A DNA stretch of 27,490 nucleotides. Origin: Actinomycetes bacterium. Its GTDB lineage: Bacteria; Actinomycetota; Acidimicrobiia; Acidimicrobiales; RAAP-2. Under the pieces are notes generated by a model. It was not told the origin of the DNA, made no database searches, and saw nothing but the letters and a program-made list of their open reading frames with translations. Numbering within the stretch: position 1 is the stretch's first letter; each line of letters begins with the position of its first letter. Location of the stretch: positions 1 through 27,490 of the forward strand of contig JAKAZC010000002.1 of assembly GCA_021826655.1 (NCBI GenBank), written 5' to 3'. This document shows, piece after piece, positions 7,542-15,248 of the stretch. The position numbers were made by a program, and so were the translations under genes.

Positions 7542-7575
7542 CGACCGGGATCGTCCGGGCGGCGGGCGGGTTGGG

Positions 7576-8082
7576 TCAGTCCTCCGGCTCCGACTGCCCG
7601 AGGATCCGACCCATCTGCCGGTGGACGAGGTCGACGGCCTGCAGGGGACGGATCATGACCCGGAATTCGACGATCCTGCCCGCGTCGTTGCATCTGATGA
7701 TGTCGACCCCGTTGACGTACTTCCCCTCGATGGTCGTCTCGAACTCCAGGACGGCGGTGTCGCCGGCCAGGACCTTCTTCGTATAGCGGAATCCCGACGA
7801 CCCGCCGGGCGGCGCGTCGACCCGGTCGCCGTCGGAATCGGGATCGGAATCGGAATCGGAATCGGAATCGGGATCGGAATCGGAATCGGGATCGGACGGA
7901 GGATCCCCCGGCAGCGCCTGGCCTGCGGCCTCGAGGTACCGGGTGGTGATCGCCTTCCCCCGCTGGGGCGTGTAGACGATCGGGGAGTAGAAGACGACCT
8001 CCTCGTCGAGCAGCGCGTCGAGCCCGCCCGGAAGCTCACCGCGCAGGTGGCGGTGCCACTGGTCGACGACGTGCTCGATCAC
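7576..8082 (-). CDS. NTF2/SnoaL-like protein with an Asp-Ser repeat insertion
   Basis: A protein of about 168 residues with the NTF2-like (SnoaL) fold. The N-terminal helix and strand VDQWHRHLRGELPGGLDALLDEEVVFYSPIVYTPQRGK are typical, as is the later sheet AVLEFETTIEGKYVNGVDIIRCNDAGRIVEFRVMIRPLQAVDLV. Relatives are usually about 130-145 residues and run straight from the ITTRYLEAA helix to the next strands. Here an acidic Asp-Ser/Asp-Pro tract of about 22 residues and a PPGGSSG linker intervene, coded by the tandem hexamer at 7832-7897. The insertion falls at a surface loop and should be tolerated. Ligand or reaction unknown. The GTG at 8082 is chosen because the family begins there and a GGGGGACT stretch precedes it; the frame extends to 8190 without conserved sequence. 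Confidence 0.82.
   Translation of the reverse strand: MIEHVVDQWHRHLRGELPGGLDALLDEEVVFYSPIVYTPQRGKAITTRYLEAAGQALPGDPPSDPDSDSDPDSDSDSDSDPDSDGDRVDAPPGGSSGFRYTKKVLAGDTAVLEFETTIEGKYVNGVDIIRCNDAGRIVEFRVMIRPLQAVDLVHRQMGRILGQSEPED
7832..7897. repeat. Tandem hexanucleotide repeat, 11 units
   Basis: Eleven head-to-tail hexamers of TCGGAA or TCGGGA (the last is TCGGAC) on the plus strand. The variant order is A,G,A,A,A,A,G,A,A,G. On the coding minus strand they read GAT TCC and GAT CCC, giving Asp-Ser and Asp-Pro dipeptides. Because the unit is six bases, changes in copy number keep the reading frame. The GAT codons contrast with the GAC preference of the surrounding genes. Confidence 0.93.
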
Positions 8083-8212
8083 TGGAGTCCCCCGATTCCG
8101 GCCCGGTCGTGCCGCGGCCACCGGCAGAAGGTACCGCACCCGCCGGACGGTAGCGGTCTGCGGACGGTGCCCACTACGGTGTCGGCACACGACGGCGACC
8201 GGAAGAAGGCAG

Positions 8213-8611
8213 ATGGCGAAGCAGATCCCGTTGGTCGACTACCTGGTGCTCGGCGACCGCCCGCACCTCGTGGCCCACGAGTGCACCTCCTGCGGTGCCC
8301 GCTACTTCGACCGGCGCAACGCGTGCGCCTCGTGCGGACTGGACCGGTTCGCCCCTGTCGACATCGCAACCGACGGCGAGGTGCGGGCATTCACCATCGT
8401 GGCGTTCGCCGCCCCAGGGATCCCCACTCCCTTCGTGGCGGCCATGGTCGACTGCGGGGGGACCAGCGTGCGGGCCAACCTGATCAACGTGTCCCCGGAC
8501 CCCGAGCACGTCTCGCTCGGGATGCAGGTCCGACTGGCGACCGAAGTCGTCGGCACCGACGACGAGGGCACCGAGGCGATCGGATTCGGATTCGAACCCA
8601 GGGAGGGATGA
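8213..8611 (+). CDS. Zn-ribbon/OB-fold DUF35 protein (thiolase partner)
   Basis: A 132-residue protein with the DUF35 layout: an N-terminal helix, a rubredoxin-like zinc ribbon with Cys24-x2-Cys27 and Cys38-x2-Cys41 (HECTSCGARYFDRRNACASCG), then an OB fold (GEVRAFTIV through VRLATEVVG). Members bind acyl-CoA and work as obligate partners of SCP-x-type thiolases, acyltransferases, sterol hydratases or aldolases, for example the ChsH2 C-terminal domain that partners Ltp2 in mycobacterial cholesterol side-chain breakdown. It overlaps the downstream thiolase by four bases (ATGA), so the two are translationally coupled and probably form one complex. A GAAGAAGG ribosome binding site precedes the ATG, and TACGGT at 8173-8178 is a possible -10 box. 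Confidence 0.92.
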   Translation: MAKQIPLVDYLVLGDRPHLVAHECTSCGARYFDRRNACASCGLDRFAPVDIATDGEVRAFTIVAFAAPGIPTPFVAAMVDCGGTSVRANLINVSPDPEHVSLGMQVRLATEVVGTDDEGTEAIGFGFEPREG

Positions 8612-9819
8612 CGATGGCATCGGACGACCTGTGGATCCTCGGGATCCACATGACCAAATTCGGCAAGCACCCCGACCGGGACATGGTCGACCTGGCGTCG
8701 GAGGCGGTGCTCGGGGCACTGGCCGACGGCGGTGTGTCCATGTCCGACATGGGGGTGATCGCCGCGGGCAGCCTGATGGCGGCCAGCGCCGGCATCGGCC
8801 AGCAGCTCCAGAAGCAGCTCGGACAGACCGGAGTCCCCGTCTACAACGTGGCCAACGCGTGCGCCACCGGGGCCACCGCGCTCCGGGTGGCGATGATGGC
8901 GATCAAGTCCGGTGAGGCCGACATGGGACTCGCCTTCGGCGTCGAGAAGCTGGCGGGGGCCGGCCTCCTGACCGGAGGAAGCCGCAAGGACGATTCGGGC
9001 GTCTTCACTCCGTCCGGACGGTTCGGGGCCGTCGCTCCGATCGACGGGCGCATCGGGACCGAGATCATGCCGGGCGTCTTCGCCCAGATCGGCATGGAAT
9101 ACGGCCACCGCTACGGTGGCACCAGCTTCGAGCTCTTCGCCCGGATCAGCGAGAAGAACCACGCCCACTCGACCCTCAACCCGCTGGCCGCCTACTCCAA
9201 GCGGATGACCCTCGAGGAGATCATGGGCGATTTCATGGTCGCTTACCCGAACACCCGGCCCATGTGCTCGGCGAACTGCGACGGCGCCGCAGCCGCCGTG
9301 GTGATCAGCGGGGCCAAGCTGCGCACCCTGTCGCTCGAGCAGCAGCGCCGCGCGGTCAAGGTCAGCGCGTCGGTGCTGACGACGGATCCGTGGGAGGAGT
9401 CCTGCCAGGTCCTCCCCGACGTCAACACCCTCACCCGCAACGCCGCCGTCATCGCCTACGAGCAGGCGGGCATCGGGCCGTCCGAGTTGGACCTGGTCGA
9501 ACTGCACGACTGCTTCGCCACCGCCGAACTGGTCCACTACGACAACCTCATGCTGTGCGAGCAGGGTGGTGCCGTCGACTTCTTCGAGTCCGGGGCCACC
9601 TGGCGGGACGGGGCCCTGCCGGTCAACGTCTCGGGCGGCCTGGAGTCCAAGGGCCACCCGATCGGCGCCACGGGGATCGCCAACGTGTGGGAGGTCTCGA
9701 CCCACCTACGGGGCGAGGCCGGCCCCCGGCAGATCGAGGGGGCGACGGTCGGCCTGACCCATGTGATCGGGCTCGGCTCCGCCTGCGGCGTCCACATCCT
9801 GGAGAAGTCGGCCGCCTGA
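8608..9819 (+). CDS. SCP-x-type thiolase / acetyl-CoA acyltransferase
   Basis: A 403-residue thiolase-fold enzyme of the SCP-x (sterol carrier protein) lipid-transfer group. The nucleophile Cys85 is in VANACATGATAL. The HDCF motif (His300-Cys302), GGLESKGHPIGATG with His350, and a C-terminal GLGSACG (Cys393) are all present, so the thiolase catalytic set is complete. This argues for thiolytic cleavage or acyl transfer rather than the retro-aldol reaction of Ltp2-type proteins that have lost the Cys. The start ATG at 8608 overlaps the DUF35 stop and is preceded by GGGAGG. The DUF35 partner points to branched, sterol or other bulky acyl-CoA substrates. It is the last gene of this two-gene unit. 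Confidence 0.92.
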   Translation: MTMASDDLWILGIHMTKFGKHPDRDMVDLASEAVLGALADGGVSMSDMGVIAAGSLMAASAGIGQQLQKQLGQTGVPVYNVANACATGATALRVAMMAIKSGEADMGLAFGVEKLAGAGLLTGGSRKDDSGVFTPSGRFGAVAPIDGRIGTEIMPGVFAQIGMEYGHRYGGTSFELFARISEKNHAHSTLNPLAAYSKRMTLEEIMGDFMVAYPNTRPMCSANCDGAAAAVVISGAKLRTLSLEQQRRAVKVSASVLTTDPWEESCQVLPDVNTLTRNAAVIAYEQAGIGPSELDLVELHDCFATAELVHYDNLMLCEQGGAVDFFESGATWRDGALPVNVSGGLESKGHPIGATGIANVWEVSTHLRGEAGPRQIEGATVGLTHVIGLGSACGVHILEKSAA

Positions 9820-9878
9820 ACGGGCCGCCCGGATCGGTGCCCCGCCCCGGGCGTCGGACCGGGTGCCATGGCGTCGGC

Positions 9879-10412
9879 TCACGGGCGGGCGTCGACCAGC
9901 AGCGACTCGAGGACGGCCGTCGCCCACGCGTGCGCCCGGTCCACCTCGCCGTCGAGGAGCACGTTCGCCTTGTCGACAACGAAGCTCTTGGGCGCGGCCA
10001 CCTCGGTGAACCCGTGGCGGTGGAGACGGCGGCTGATGCCGAGCGAGGCCCGACCGGTCAGCGGCTCCGGGCCGTCCAACCGGGTGTCGAAGGCGGCGGC
10101 GGGGGTGCCGTCCACCGGGTCCAGTCGATGGAACCAGTCCCGGAGCCCCGGTCCGGATTCGGACCGGGGCGTGCGCCCCCGGTCGGCCGGGACCTCGGGC
10201 GCGCCGCCCTGGCGAGTCGCCTTCCAGGACATGCCGTGGACGTGCGTCGGCCCGCCGACGAGCACCAGATCGGCCCCGCCGACCACCCCCGGCCCGGCCT
10301 CCTCGGCCGGCACCAACTCGACCCCGCCCTGTGCACCCGCCACCCGGGCCAACTCCTCCGCCACCCGTCGGGTGTTCCCGTACCGGGACTCGTAGATGAT
10401 CACTGTCCTCAT
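9879..10412 (-). CDS. Flavodoxin-family protein
   Basis: A 177-residue protein with a flavodoxin fold. The FMN phosphate loop is at the extreme N-terminus (IIYESRYGNTRRVAEELA), followed by ADLVLVGGPTHVHGMSW, the typical beta-3 strand and 50s loop with a Pro-Thr-His, and later strand-helix units. The region between (RQGGAPEVPADRGRTPRSES) is longer and more basic than in standard short-chain flavodoxins. It may carry electrons or act as an FMN-dependent reductase-like protein. The ATG at 10412 is selected because GAGGAGG lies about 8 bases upstream; a GTG at 10421 is in frame. The MBL-fold gene lies 114 bases upstream on the same strand. Confidence 0.87.
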   Translation of the reverse strand: MRTVIIYESRYGNTRRVAEELARVAGAQGGVELVPAEEAGPGVVGGADLVLVGGPTHVHGMSWKATRQGGAPEVPADRGRTPRSESGPGLRDWFHRLDPVDGTPAAAFDTRLDGPEPLTGRASLGISRRLHRHGFTEVAAPKSFVVDKANVLLDGEVDRAHAWATAVLESLLVDARP

Positions 10413-10526
10413 CCCGACCACCTCCTCGGATCCATCGTGGGCGGTGCCGAGTGCGAGGGGTAGAGGAGAACGTCACCGTACGGCCGTCGGCGACGCCGCC
10501 CCTCGGGGACCCGTCGGACCTGGACC

Positions 10527-11366
10527 CTACGGCCGGGCTGCGGGGGCCGGATCGACGGTCGTCAGGTCCTCGGCCAATACGATCGTTCCGCCGAACACGG
10601 CGGCGGCCTGGTCGACCCACTCCTGCTCGCTCCCGGGCTGGACGGGCGGGACCATGTGGGTGAGCACCAGCGTGCCGACGCCGGCCCGTTCGGCGGTCGC
10701 GGCGGCGTCGGGAACCGCCGAGTGGTAGTCGAGGACGTCGAGGAGCCTCGGGATGCCCAGGGCCTCGATCTGGTCGCGCCGCACGACGGTGTGGACGAGG
10801 ACGTCGGCACCGGACGCCAGGCGGTCCAGTCCGTCACACGGGACGGTGTCGCCGGCGATGACAACCGACCGACCCTGGTCCTCCACCCGGTAGCCGAGGG
10901 TCGGGTGCACCGGTGCGTGGTCGGTGGCGGCGGCGAGCACTCGGACGTCGCCCTCCTCGAACACCACGCCCTCGGTCACGTCGGTGGCGACCGTGCCCGG
11001 TCGCCAGTCCAGGTCGTCGTGGTGGGCCAGGCGGTAGCCCGTGTCGAGGTCGAGCATCGCCTCGGTGGCCGCGACCAGGCCGGCCGTCCCGACCGGGCCG
11101 ATCACGCGCAAGGGGTTCGGGGTGAGCGACATGGCCCACCGGGTGGTGACGAGGTCGTTGAGGTCGGTGGTGTGGTCGCTGTGGAGATGGGTGAGGAACA
11201 CCGCGGCAAAGGCGGCCGCCCCCGACAGCGCCGACGTCGCACGCAGCAGTACCCCCCGACCGGCGTCGAAAAGCAGGTCGCCGGCCGACGTCCGGACCAG
11301 CGTCCCCGGCCCGGCCCGGTCGGGTGCGGGGATCGGGCTCCCGGATCCCAGGATGATGAGCTGCAT
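10527..11366 (-). CDS. MBL-fold metallo-hydrolase, RNase Z/arylsulfatase-like
   Basis: A 279-residue metallo-beta-lactamase-fold hydrolase. Visible metal ligands are the HLHSDH motif (His60, His62, Asp64, His65) after GDLLFDAGRG, then TDHAPVHPTLGYRVE, VVIAGDT with the bridging Asp, and a late LTHMVPP His. The N-terminal LGSGSPIPAPDRAGPGTLV is characteristic of the RNase Z/AtsA-like branch. The lack of a clear exosite arm and the small size make a general hydrolase more likely than the tRNA 3'-processing enzyme, but this is not certain. A GGAGGAG ribosome binding site precedes the ATG. A TAGGCT box around 11408-11413 is divergent from the methyltransferase promoter. Confidence 0.88.
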   Translation of the reverse strand: MQLIILGSGSPIPAPDRAGPGTLVRTSAGDLLFDAGRGVLLRATSALSGAAAFAAVFLTHLHSDHTTDLNDLVTTRWAMSLTPNPLRVIGPVGTAGLVAATEAMLDLDTGYRLAHHDDLDWRPGTVATDVTEGVVFEEGDVRVLAAATDHAPVHPTLGYRVEDQGRSVVIAGDTVPCDGLDRLASGADVLVHTVVRRDQIEALGIPRLLDVLDYHSAVPDAAATAERAGVGTLVLTHMVPPVQPGSEQEWVDQAAAVFGGTIVLAEDLTTVDPAPAARP

Positions 11367-11452
11367 GTCCTCGACTCCTCCGTCACGGGGCTCTGGTTGT
11401 GACAGAGCCTATGACAGGACCCGGCCGGCCGTCACCGGGCGGCCCCGGTCAC

Positions 11453-11458
11453 TAGCCT
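11453..11458 (+). promoter_or_regulatory. -10 box TAGCCT of a leaderless methyltransferase gene
   Basis: TAGCCT followed by six bases and the GTG at 11465, another TANNNT leaderless start. It faces the minus-strand promoter of the MBL gene in a 98-base divergent region. Confidence 0.45.
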
Positions 11459-11464
11459 GGTCCG

Positions 11465-12079
11465 GTGCCGTTCTACAAGGAGCAGGTCGTCCCCCGACTC
11501 GTCGCGCTCACCTGCGGCGCGTCCGCCCTGTCGGGGTTCCGGGCCCGGACGGCGTCGGGGCTGTCCGGCCGGGTGGTCGAGATCGGGTTCGGGTCGGGCT
11601 TCAACATCCCGCACCTGCCCGCAGAGGTGGACCGGGTCCTGGCCGTCGAGCCCTCGGCTACCGCGTGGAGGACGGCGTCCCGCCGGGTCGCGGCGTCGCC
11701 CGTCCCGGTCGAGCGGGTGGGCCTGGACGGACAGTCCCTCCCTCTCGACGACGCCAGCTGCGACGGGGCGATCTGCACCTTCTCCCTCTGCACCGTCCCG
11801 GACCCCGACGCCGCCCTGGCCGAGCTCCACCGCGTCGTGCGGCCCGGCGGGCGCCTCCACATCCTCGAGCACGGACTCGCCCCCGACGCCCGGGTGGCCG
11901 CGTTCCAGCACCGGGTCGAGCCACTCCAGCGCCGGATCGCCGACGGCTGTCACCTGACCCGCGACCCGGTCGCCCTGGTGACCGACGCCGGGTTCACCGT
12001 CGAGGAGCTCGAGCAGAAGTACGGTGCCGGTCCGAAGGCCTGGGCCTACCTCACCCGGATCGCCTCTGTCCGCGCCTGA
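11465..12079 (+). CDS. Class I SAM-dependent methyltransferase (METTL7/UbiE-like)
   Basis: A 204-residue methyltransferase. It starts MPFYKEQVVPRLV, a segment typical of METTL7-like bacterial proteins, followed by motif I VVEIGFGSGFNIPHLP, the acidic motif II LAVEPSATAW, the Asp-rich ASCDGAICTFSLCTVPDPDAAL of motif post-I, and RVVRPGGRLHILEHG. The C-terminus (DPVALVTDAGFTVEELEQKYGAGPKAWAYL) is standard for this family, which methylates small molecules or lipids; the substrate is unknown here. It is followed 16 bases later by a SnoaL-like gene on the same strand, so the two are likely one transcript. Confidence 0.88.
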   Translation: MPFYKEQVVPRLVALTCGASALSGFRARTASGLSGRVVEIGFGSGFNIPHLPAEVDRVLAVEPSATAWRTASRRVAASPVPVERVGLDGQSLPLDDASCDGAICTFSLCTVPDPDAALAELHRVVRPGGRLHILEHGLAPDARVAAFQHRVEPLQRRIADGCHLTRDPVALVTDAGFTVEELEQKYGAGPKAWAYLTRIASVRA

Positions 12080-12095
12080 CCACCGGAGACACGCC

Positions 12096-12614
12096 ATGGC
12101 AACGAACGAGGAGTTGGGGGCGCGCATCGACGGACTGGCCCGACGGGTCGACACCGCCGAGTCGACGCTCGCCCTGTACGAGCTGAAGGCGCGCTACGCC
12201 GGGTTGGTCGACGCCCGCTTCGAACGGGGCGCTGTGGTCGCCCGGCCGCGCCTCGACGGGTTGGCGGCGGCCGCGGCCGAGCTGTTCACCGAGGACGGGG
12301 TGTGGGACGGCGGGCCGACCCTGGGGGTGGCCCGGGGCCGCACGGCGATCGCGGCGCGGCTCGCCGAGCCCACGCTGGTGTTCTCCCGTCACCTCTTCGT
12401 GCAACCTCGGCTCGTGGTCGAGGGGGACCGGGCGACGGGACGGTGGGATCTGCTGTGCCCCTGCACCCGTCCCGACGGCGGCTCGATGTGGATGTGCGGT
12501 CGCGAGGACGATACCTATTCCCGGATCGACGGGAGCTGGCTCCACGCTTCCATGACGCTCACCACGGTGTTCCTCTCGTCGCCCGACGGCAGCTGGCCCC
12601 GCATCCTGGCCTGA
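12096..12614 (+). CDS. SnoaL-like (NTF2 superfamily) protein
   Basis: A 172-residue protein with a SnoaL_4-type layout. A long N-terminal helix (TNEELGARIDGLARRVDTAESTLALYELKARYAGLVDA) leads into the beta sheet: AAAELFTEDGVWDGG, GRTAIAARLAE, then strands RHLFVQPRLVVEGDRATGRWDLLC and ASMTLTTVFLS. The RYAGLVDARF and DGVWDGG positions are where many limonene-epoxide-hydrolase-like and ring-dioxygenase beta-like members place active residues, but the reaction cannot be deduced. A GGAGA ribosome binding site lies about 8 bases before the ATG. It is the last gene before a strong terminator hairpin. Confidence 0.82.
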   Translation: MATNEELGARIDGLARRVDTAESTLALYELKARYAGLVDARFERGAVVARPRLDGLAAAAAELFTEDGVWDGGPTLGVARGRTAIAARLAEPTLVFSRHLFVQPRLVVEGDRATGRWDLLCPCTRPDGGSMWMCGREDDTYSRIDGSWLHASMTLTTVFLSSPDGSWPRILA

Positions 12615-12620
12615 GCGCGC

Positions 12621-12646
12621 CGGACCCCGCCCGGAGGCGGGGTCCG
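12621..12646. terminator. Bidirectional terminator hairpin
   Basis: A perfect 11-bp stem (CGGACCCCGCC / GGCGGGGTCCG) with a 4-base loop sits seven bases after the SnoaL stop and 32 bases beyond the stop of the protease, which comes from the other side. There is no T tract on either side, as is usual for high-GC actinobacteria. Confidence 0.75.
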
Positions 12647-12678
12647 CGGGGAGGGTGCGCCGGGTAGCCCCGGCGGGG

Positions 12679-14319
12679 TCAGGCGGGCGGGCCGACGGCC
12701 AGGGTCACGGACGAGGTGTGCGAGACGCCCGACTGGTCACTCCACTGGAGGCGGATGACGTCGCCGGGGTGGTGTGGCTCGAGGGCGTTGCTGAGATCGG
12801 TCGAGGAGTTGACCGGCGTACTGTCGACCCCGGTGATGGTGTCACCCTGGACGAGGCCGGCACCGGCACCGGGCGATCCCGGCAGCGTGCCGTCCACCAC
12901 GGCTCCGTTGGTGCCGCTCGGCGCCGAGCCACCTGTCGTGGCACTCGAGTTCTGGACCTGGATCCCGAGGAATCCGGTGCCGCCGATGTGGATCGTCGAA
13001 CTCGCACGGCCCGCCTCGATGCTGCGGGCCACCGACAGCGCGGTGGAGATCGGGATGGCGTAGGCCTGCGAGACGCCGCTCACCACGGACGAGCCGGTCG
13101 AGGCGGCGGTGTCCATGCCGATGACCTGGCCCGATGCGTTCACCAGGGAACCCCCGGAGTCGCCCGGCTGGATGTTGCAGTTCGTCTCGATCAGGCCGGT
13201 CAGGTTCTCGGAGTTGCCCCCGCCGCTGTCGCTGGCGGTGATCGCCTGGCCGACGGCGGTGACCGATCCACCGGCCGAGCTCGGGGTCCCGCCGGCGCCA
13301 CCGGCGTTGCCCACCCCGACGACGCCCTGGCCCACCGTGGCCGAGCTCTGAGCGGTCGGCGCCGTCTGCAGGCCGCTGGCGCCGACCAGCTGGATGACGG
13401 CGATGTCGCCGGTGCGGTCGTAGCCGACGACATTGGCCTTGTAGGTCTGGCCGTTGCCGATGTCGGTCACACTGATGCTGGTGGCACCGTCTATGACGTG
13501 GTTGTTGGTGAGGATCTCACCGTTCGCGGTCAACACCATGCCGGTGCCCGCGGCCTGCTCGTTCTGGTAGCTCAGGTTGGTGTTGATGTCGACCAGCGCC
13601 GGCGAGATCTTGGCGGCGATCGCCGAGATGTTGGACGGAGCGCCGGACCCGGTGGTCGAGCCCCCCGTCGAGCCGGTACCCGAACCGCCCACGCCCGAGG
13701 AGCCGGACCCGAACGGGAAGTTGCTGCTGCCGGAGCCGGTGCCGCTACCGCTCGACGGGTTCGGTGCCGTGGCCGAGGTGGTGTCCGTAGGCCACGTGGC
13801 GTGCCCGATGCCCGCACCGAGCGCGAGGGCGAGCACGGCCACCAGCGACGCGATCACCGCCACCTGGCCCTTGTGATTGCGCTGGCGGGCCGGGGGTGCC
13901 TGCGGGGCCGGGTAGTAGCCGTAGGGCGAAGGCGGCCAGGTGGTCGGAGGCAGACCTCCTCCCATGCCGGCACCCCACCCGCCGGGAGCCGGGAGAGGCG
14001 CAGGCCCGGACGGGTCCCAGCCCGGTGCGATCGCGCCGCTCCACGCACCGGCGACAGGCACGGTGGGGGCCGCAGTGCCGGGGGCCGAATACACGGGGGG
14101 GGCGGAGCCGGGCCGTCCCGGATAGGGCGACTGCACCGGAGGCTGCACGTGCGGAACGGGCTGGGTCAGTGGGTGCTGCTGGGTGGCCGCCGGGTCCTGG
14201 GTGAACGGAGGCCGGACCGGGCCGGGCGCGTCGTCACCGGGCGGGGCGGCGGCCGACGCGTCGGGGAGGCTGCGTGCCGTCTCGTCGGGTACCTGCTGGG
14301 GGTCCGGCTGCTCGTTCAT
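12679..14319 (-). CDS. Membrane-anchored HtrA/PepD-type serine protease with PDZ domain
   Basis: A 546-residue protease. The first 150 residues are a cytoplasmic, proline-rich, disordered tail. A single membrane helix follows at about 151-172, then an extracytoplasmic Gly/Ser linker (190-228), the trypsin-like domain (about 232-435) and a C-terminal PDZ domain (about 448-543). The catalytic triad is complete: His274 (ILTNNHVIDG), Asp305 (YDRTGDIAVIQL) and Ser388 (NIQPGDSGGSLVNASG). This is the layout of actinobacterial HtrA/PepD proteins, which degrade misfolded or signalling proteins at the cell surface. The ATG at 14319 is chosen over 14409 because an AGGA lies 7 bases upstream and the upstream residues look unlike coding sequence. 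It follows yaaA by 138 bases, probably with its own promoter. Confidence 0.92.
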   Translation of the reverse strand: MNEQPDPQQVPDETARSLPDASAAAPPGDDAPGPVRPPFTQDPAATQQHPLTQPVPHVQPPVQSPYPGRPGSAPPVYSAPGTAAPTVPVAGAWSGAIAPGWDPSGPAPLPAPGGWGAGMGGGLPPTTWPPSPYGYYPAPQAPPARQRNHKGQVAVIASLVAVLALALGAGIGHATWPTDTTSATAPNPSSGSGTGSGSSNFPFGSGSSGVGGSGTGSTGGSTTGSGAPSNISAIAAKISPALVDINTNLSYQNEQAAGTGMVLTANGEILTNNHVIDGATSISVTDIGNGQTYKANVVGYDRTGDIAVIQLVGASGLQTAPTAQSSATVGQGVVGVGNAGGAGGTPSSAGGSVTAVGQAITASDSGGGNSENLTGLIETNCNIQPGDSGGSLVNASGQVIGMDTAASTGSSVVSGVSQAYAIPISTALSVARSIEAGRASSTIHIGGTGFLGIQVQNSSATTGGSAPSGTNGAVVDGTLPGSPGAGAGLVQGDTITGVDSTPVNSSTDLSNALEPHHPGDVIRLQWSDQSGVSHTSSVTLAVGPPA

Positions 14320-14457
14320 CTCGTCCTGCCTTCGATGGGGAAGATCGTGCGTGACGATGTCACCCGACCATTCGACCGCCCGACCGTAAAGCCAGCTTGA
14401 GCGGAACATAGGAATTGCATAAGGAACGGGGTACCACCGCCGTCCGCACCGCGACCT

Positions 14458-15204
14458 TCAGCCCGGCGACGCCACGGTCACGACGTCACCCTCCATCCGG
14501 GCCCGCCATCCACCGGACGCGAATCCGCGGATGCCGCCGAGGCCCTCGTCGAGCAGAACCCGGGCCAGGTGGCCCTTGGCGGACTTCGCCTCGTGCCCGA
14601 CGGCCCAGGTGCCGTCGGCGGTGACGAAGCGGACCCGGACGACACGAGCGACCCCGGCGAGCGCGCGCAGGTCGAACGCATGCGCGTGCTCGGCCGGAAG
14701 CAGGTCGAACACCACCCGGCCACGGGCCCGCTCGGCCAGAGCGGCGGTGACATGGGGGCGCCAGAACATCGACAGCCGGCCGAGTCGGCCGAGTGACACC
14801 AGGAGCTTCAGCCGGTAGTCGGCCACCGGGTCGGCCGCCGAGGTGATCCCGTACAGTCCGGACGGCACCAGCAGACGACGCCGGTCAGCGGCCGCGAGCG
14901 TCGCCGGATCGAGACCGGACCACACCACTCCCGTGTAGCGCCGCCAGGCCGGAACGACCGGTGCACGGCCGTCCACCAGCGCCTCGGTGGCCGCCCGTGC
15001 CCGATCGAACAGTTCGCCCCGCACCCCAAGGACCCGTGCCTCCACCGCCGGTCGACCCAGCCGCAGCATCCGGGCGAGCTCGTCCAGAACCAGGGACCGG
15101 GGCAGCGCCAGGAGGTCGTCGAACGTCCCGGGACGCGCCGGTGGCCGGCCGCCCGCGGACTTTCCCTCCGACGGAGGCACGAGCAGGAGAGGGGGTCGGG
15201 GCAC
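14458..15204 (-). CDS. yaaA: YaaA (UPF0246) peroxide-stress family protein
   Basis: A 248-residue protein of the YaaA/DUF328 family. The family N-terminus LLLVPPSEGKS is present, as are RRYTGVVWSGLDPATL, LVPSGLYGITSAADPVADYRLKL, FWRPHVTAALAE, VVFDLLPAEHAHAFD and the ending GHEAKSAKGHLARVLLDEG. In E. coli YaaA lowers intracellular free iron and guards against hydrogen peroxide damage, and it binds DNA; the biochemistry in actinobacteria is unknown. The GTG at 15204 is the only start near the family N-terminus. The open frame continues far upstream as noncoding readthrough opposite pfkB. It lies 44 bases after the kinase gene, in the same transcription unit. Confidence 0.9.
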   Translation of the reverse strand: MPRPPLLLVPPSEGKSAGGRPPARPGTFDDLLALPRSLVLDELARMLRLGRPAVEARVLGVRGELFDRARAATEALVDGRAPVVPAWRRYTGVVWSGLDPATLAAADRRRLLVPSGLYGITSAADPVADYRLKLLVSLGRLGRLSMFWRPHVTAALAERARGRVVFDLLPAEHAHAFDLRALAGVARVVRVRFVTADGTWAVGHEAKSAKGHLARVLLDEGLGGIRGFASGGWRARMEGDVVTVASPG

Positions 15205-15248
15205 AGCTGGGGACCGTAGCGGTCCCACCACCGGCACCGGTCGGCCCC

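Noticed and set aside
7832..7897. CRISPR-like array or variable-number origin repeat
   Set aside because: The units are contiguous hexamers without spacers and are in frame within a coding sequence.
6628..8607. Upstream part of the long plus-strand open frame ending in the thiolase
   Set aside because: It is Arg/Pro/Gly-rich with no domains and runs across other genes in both directions; the thiolase begins at 8608.
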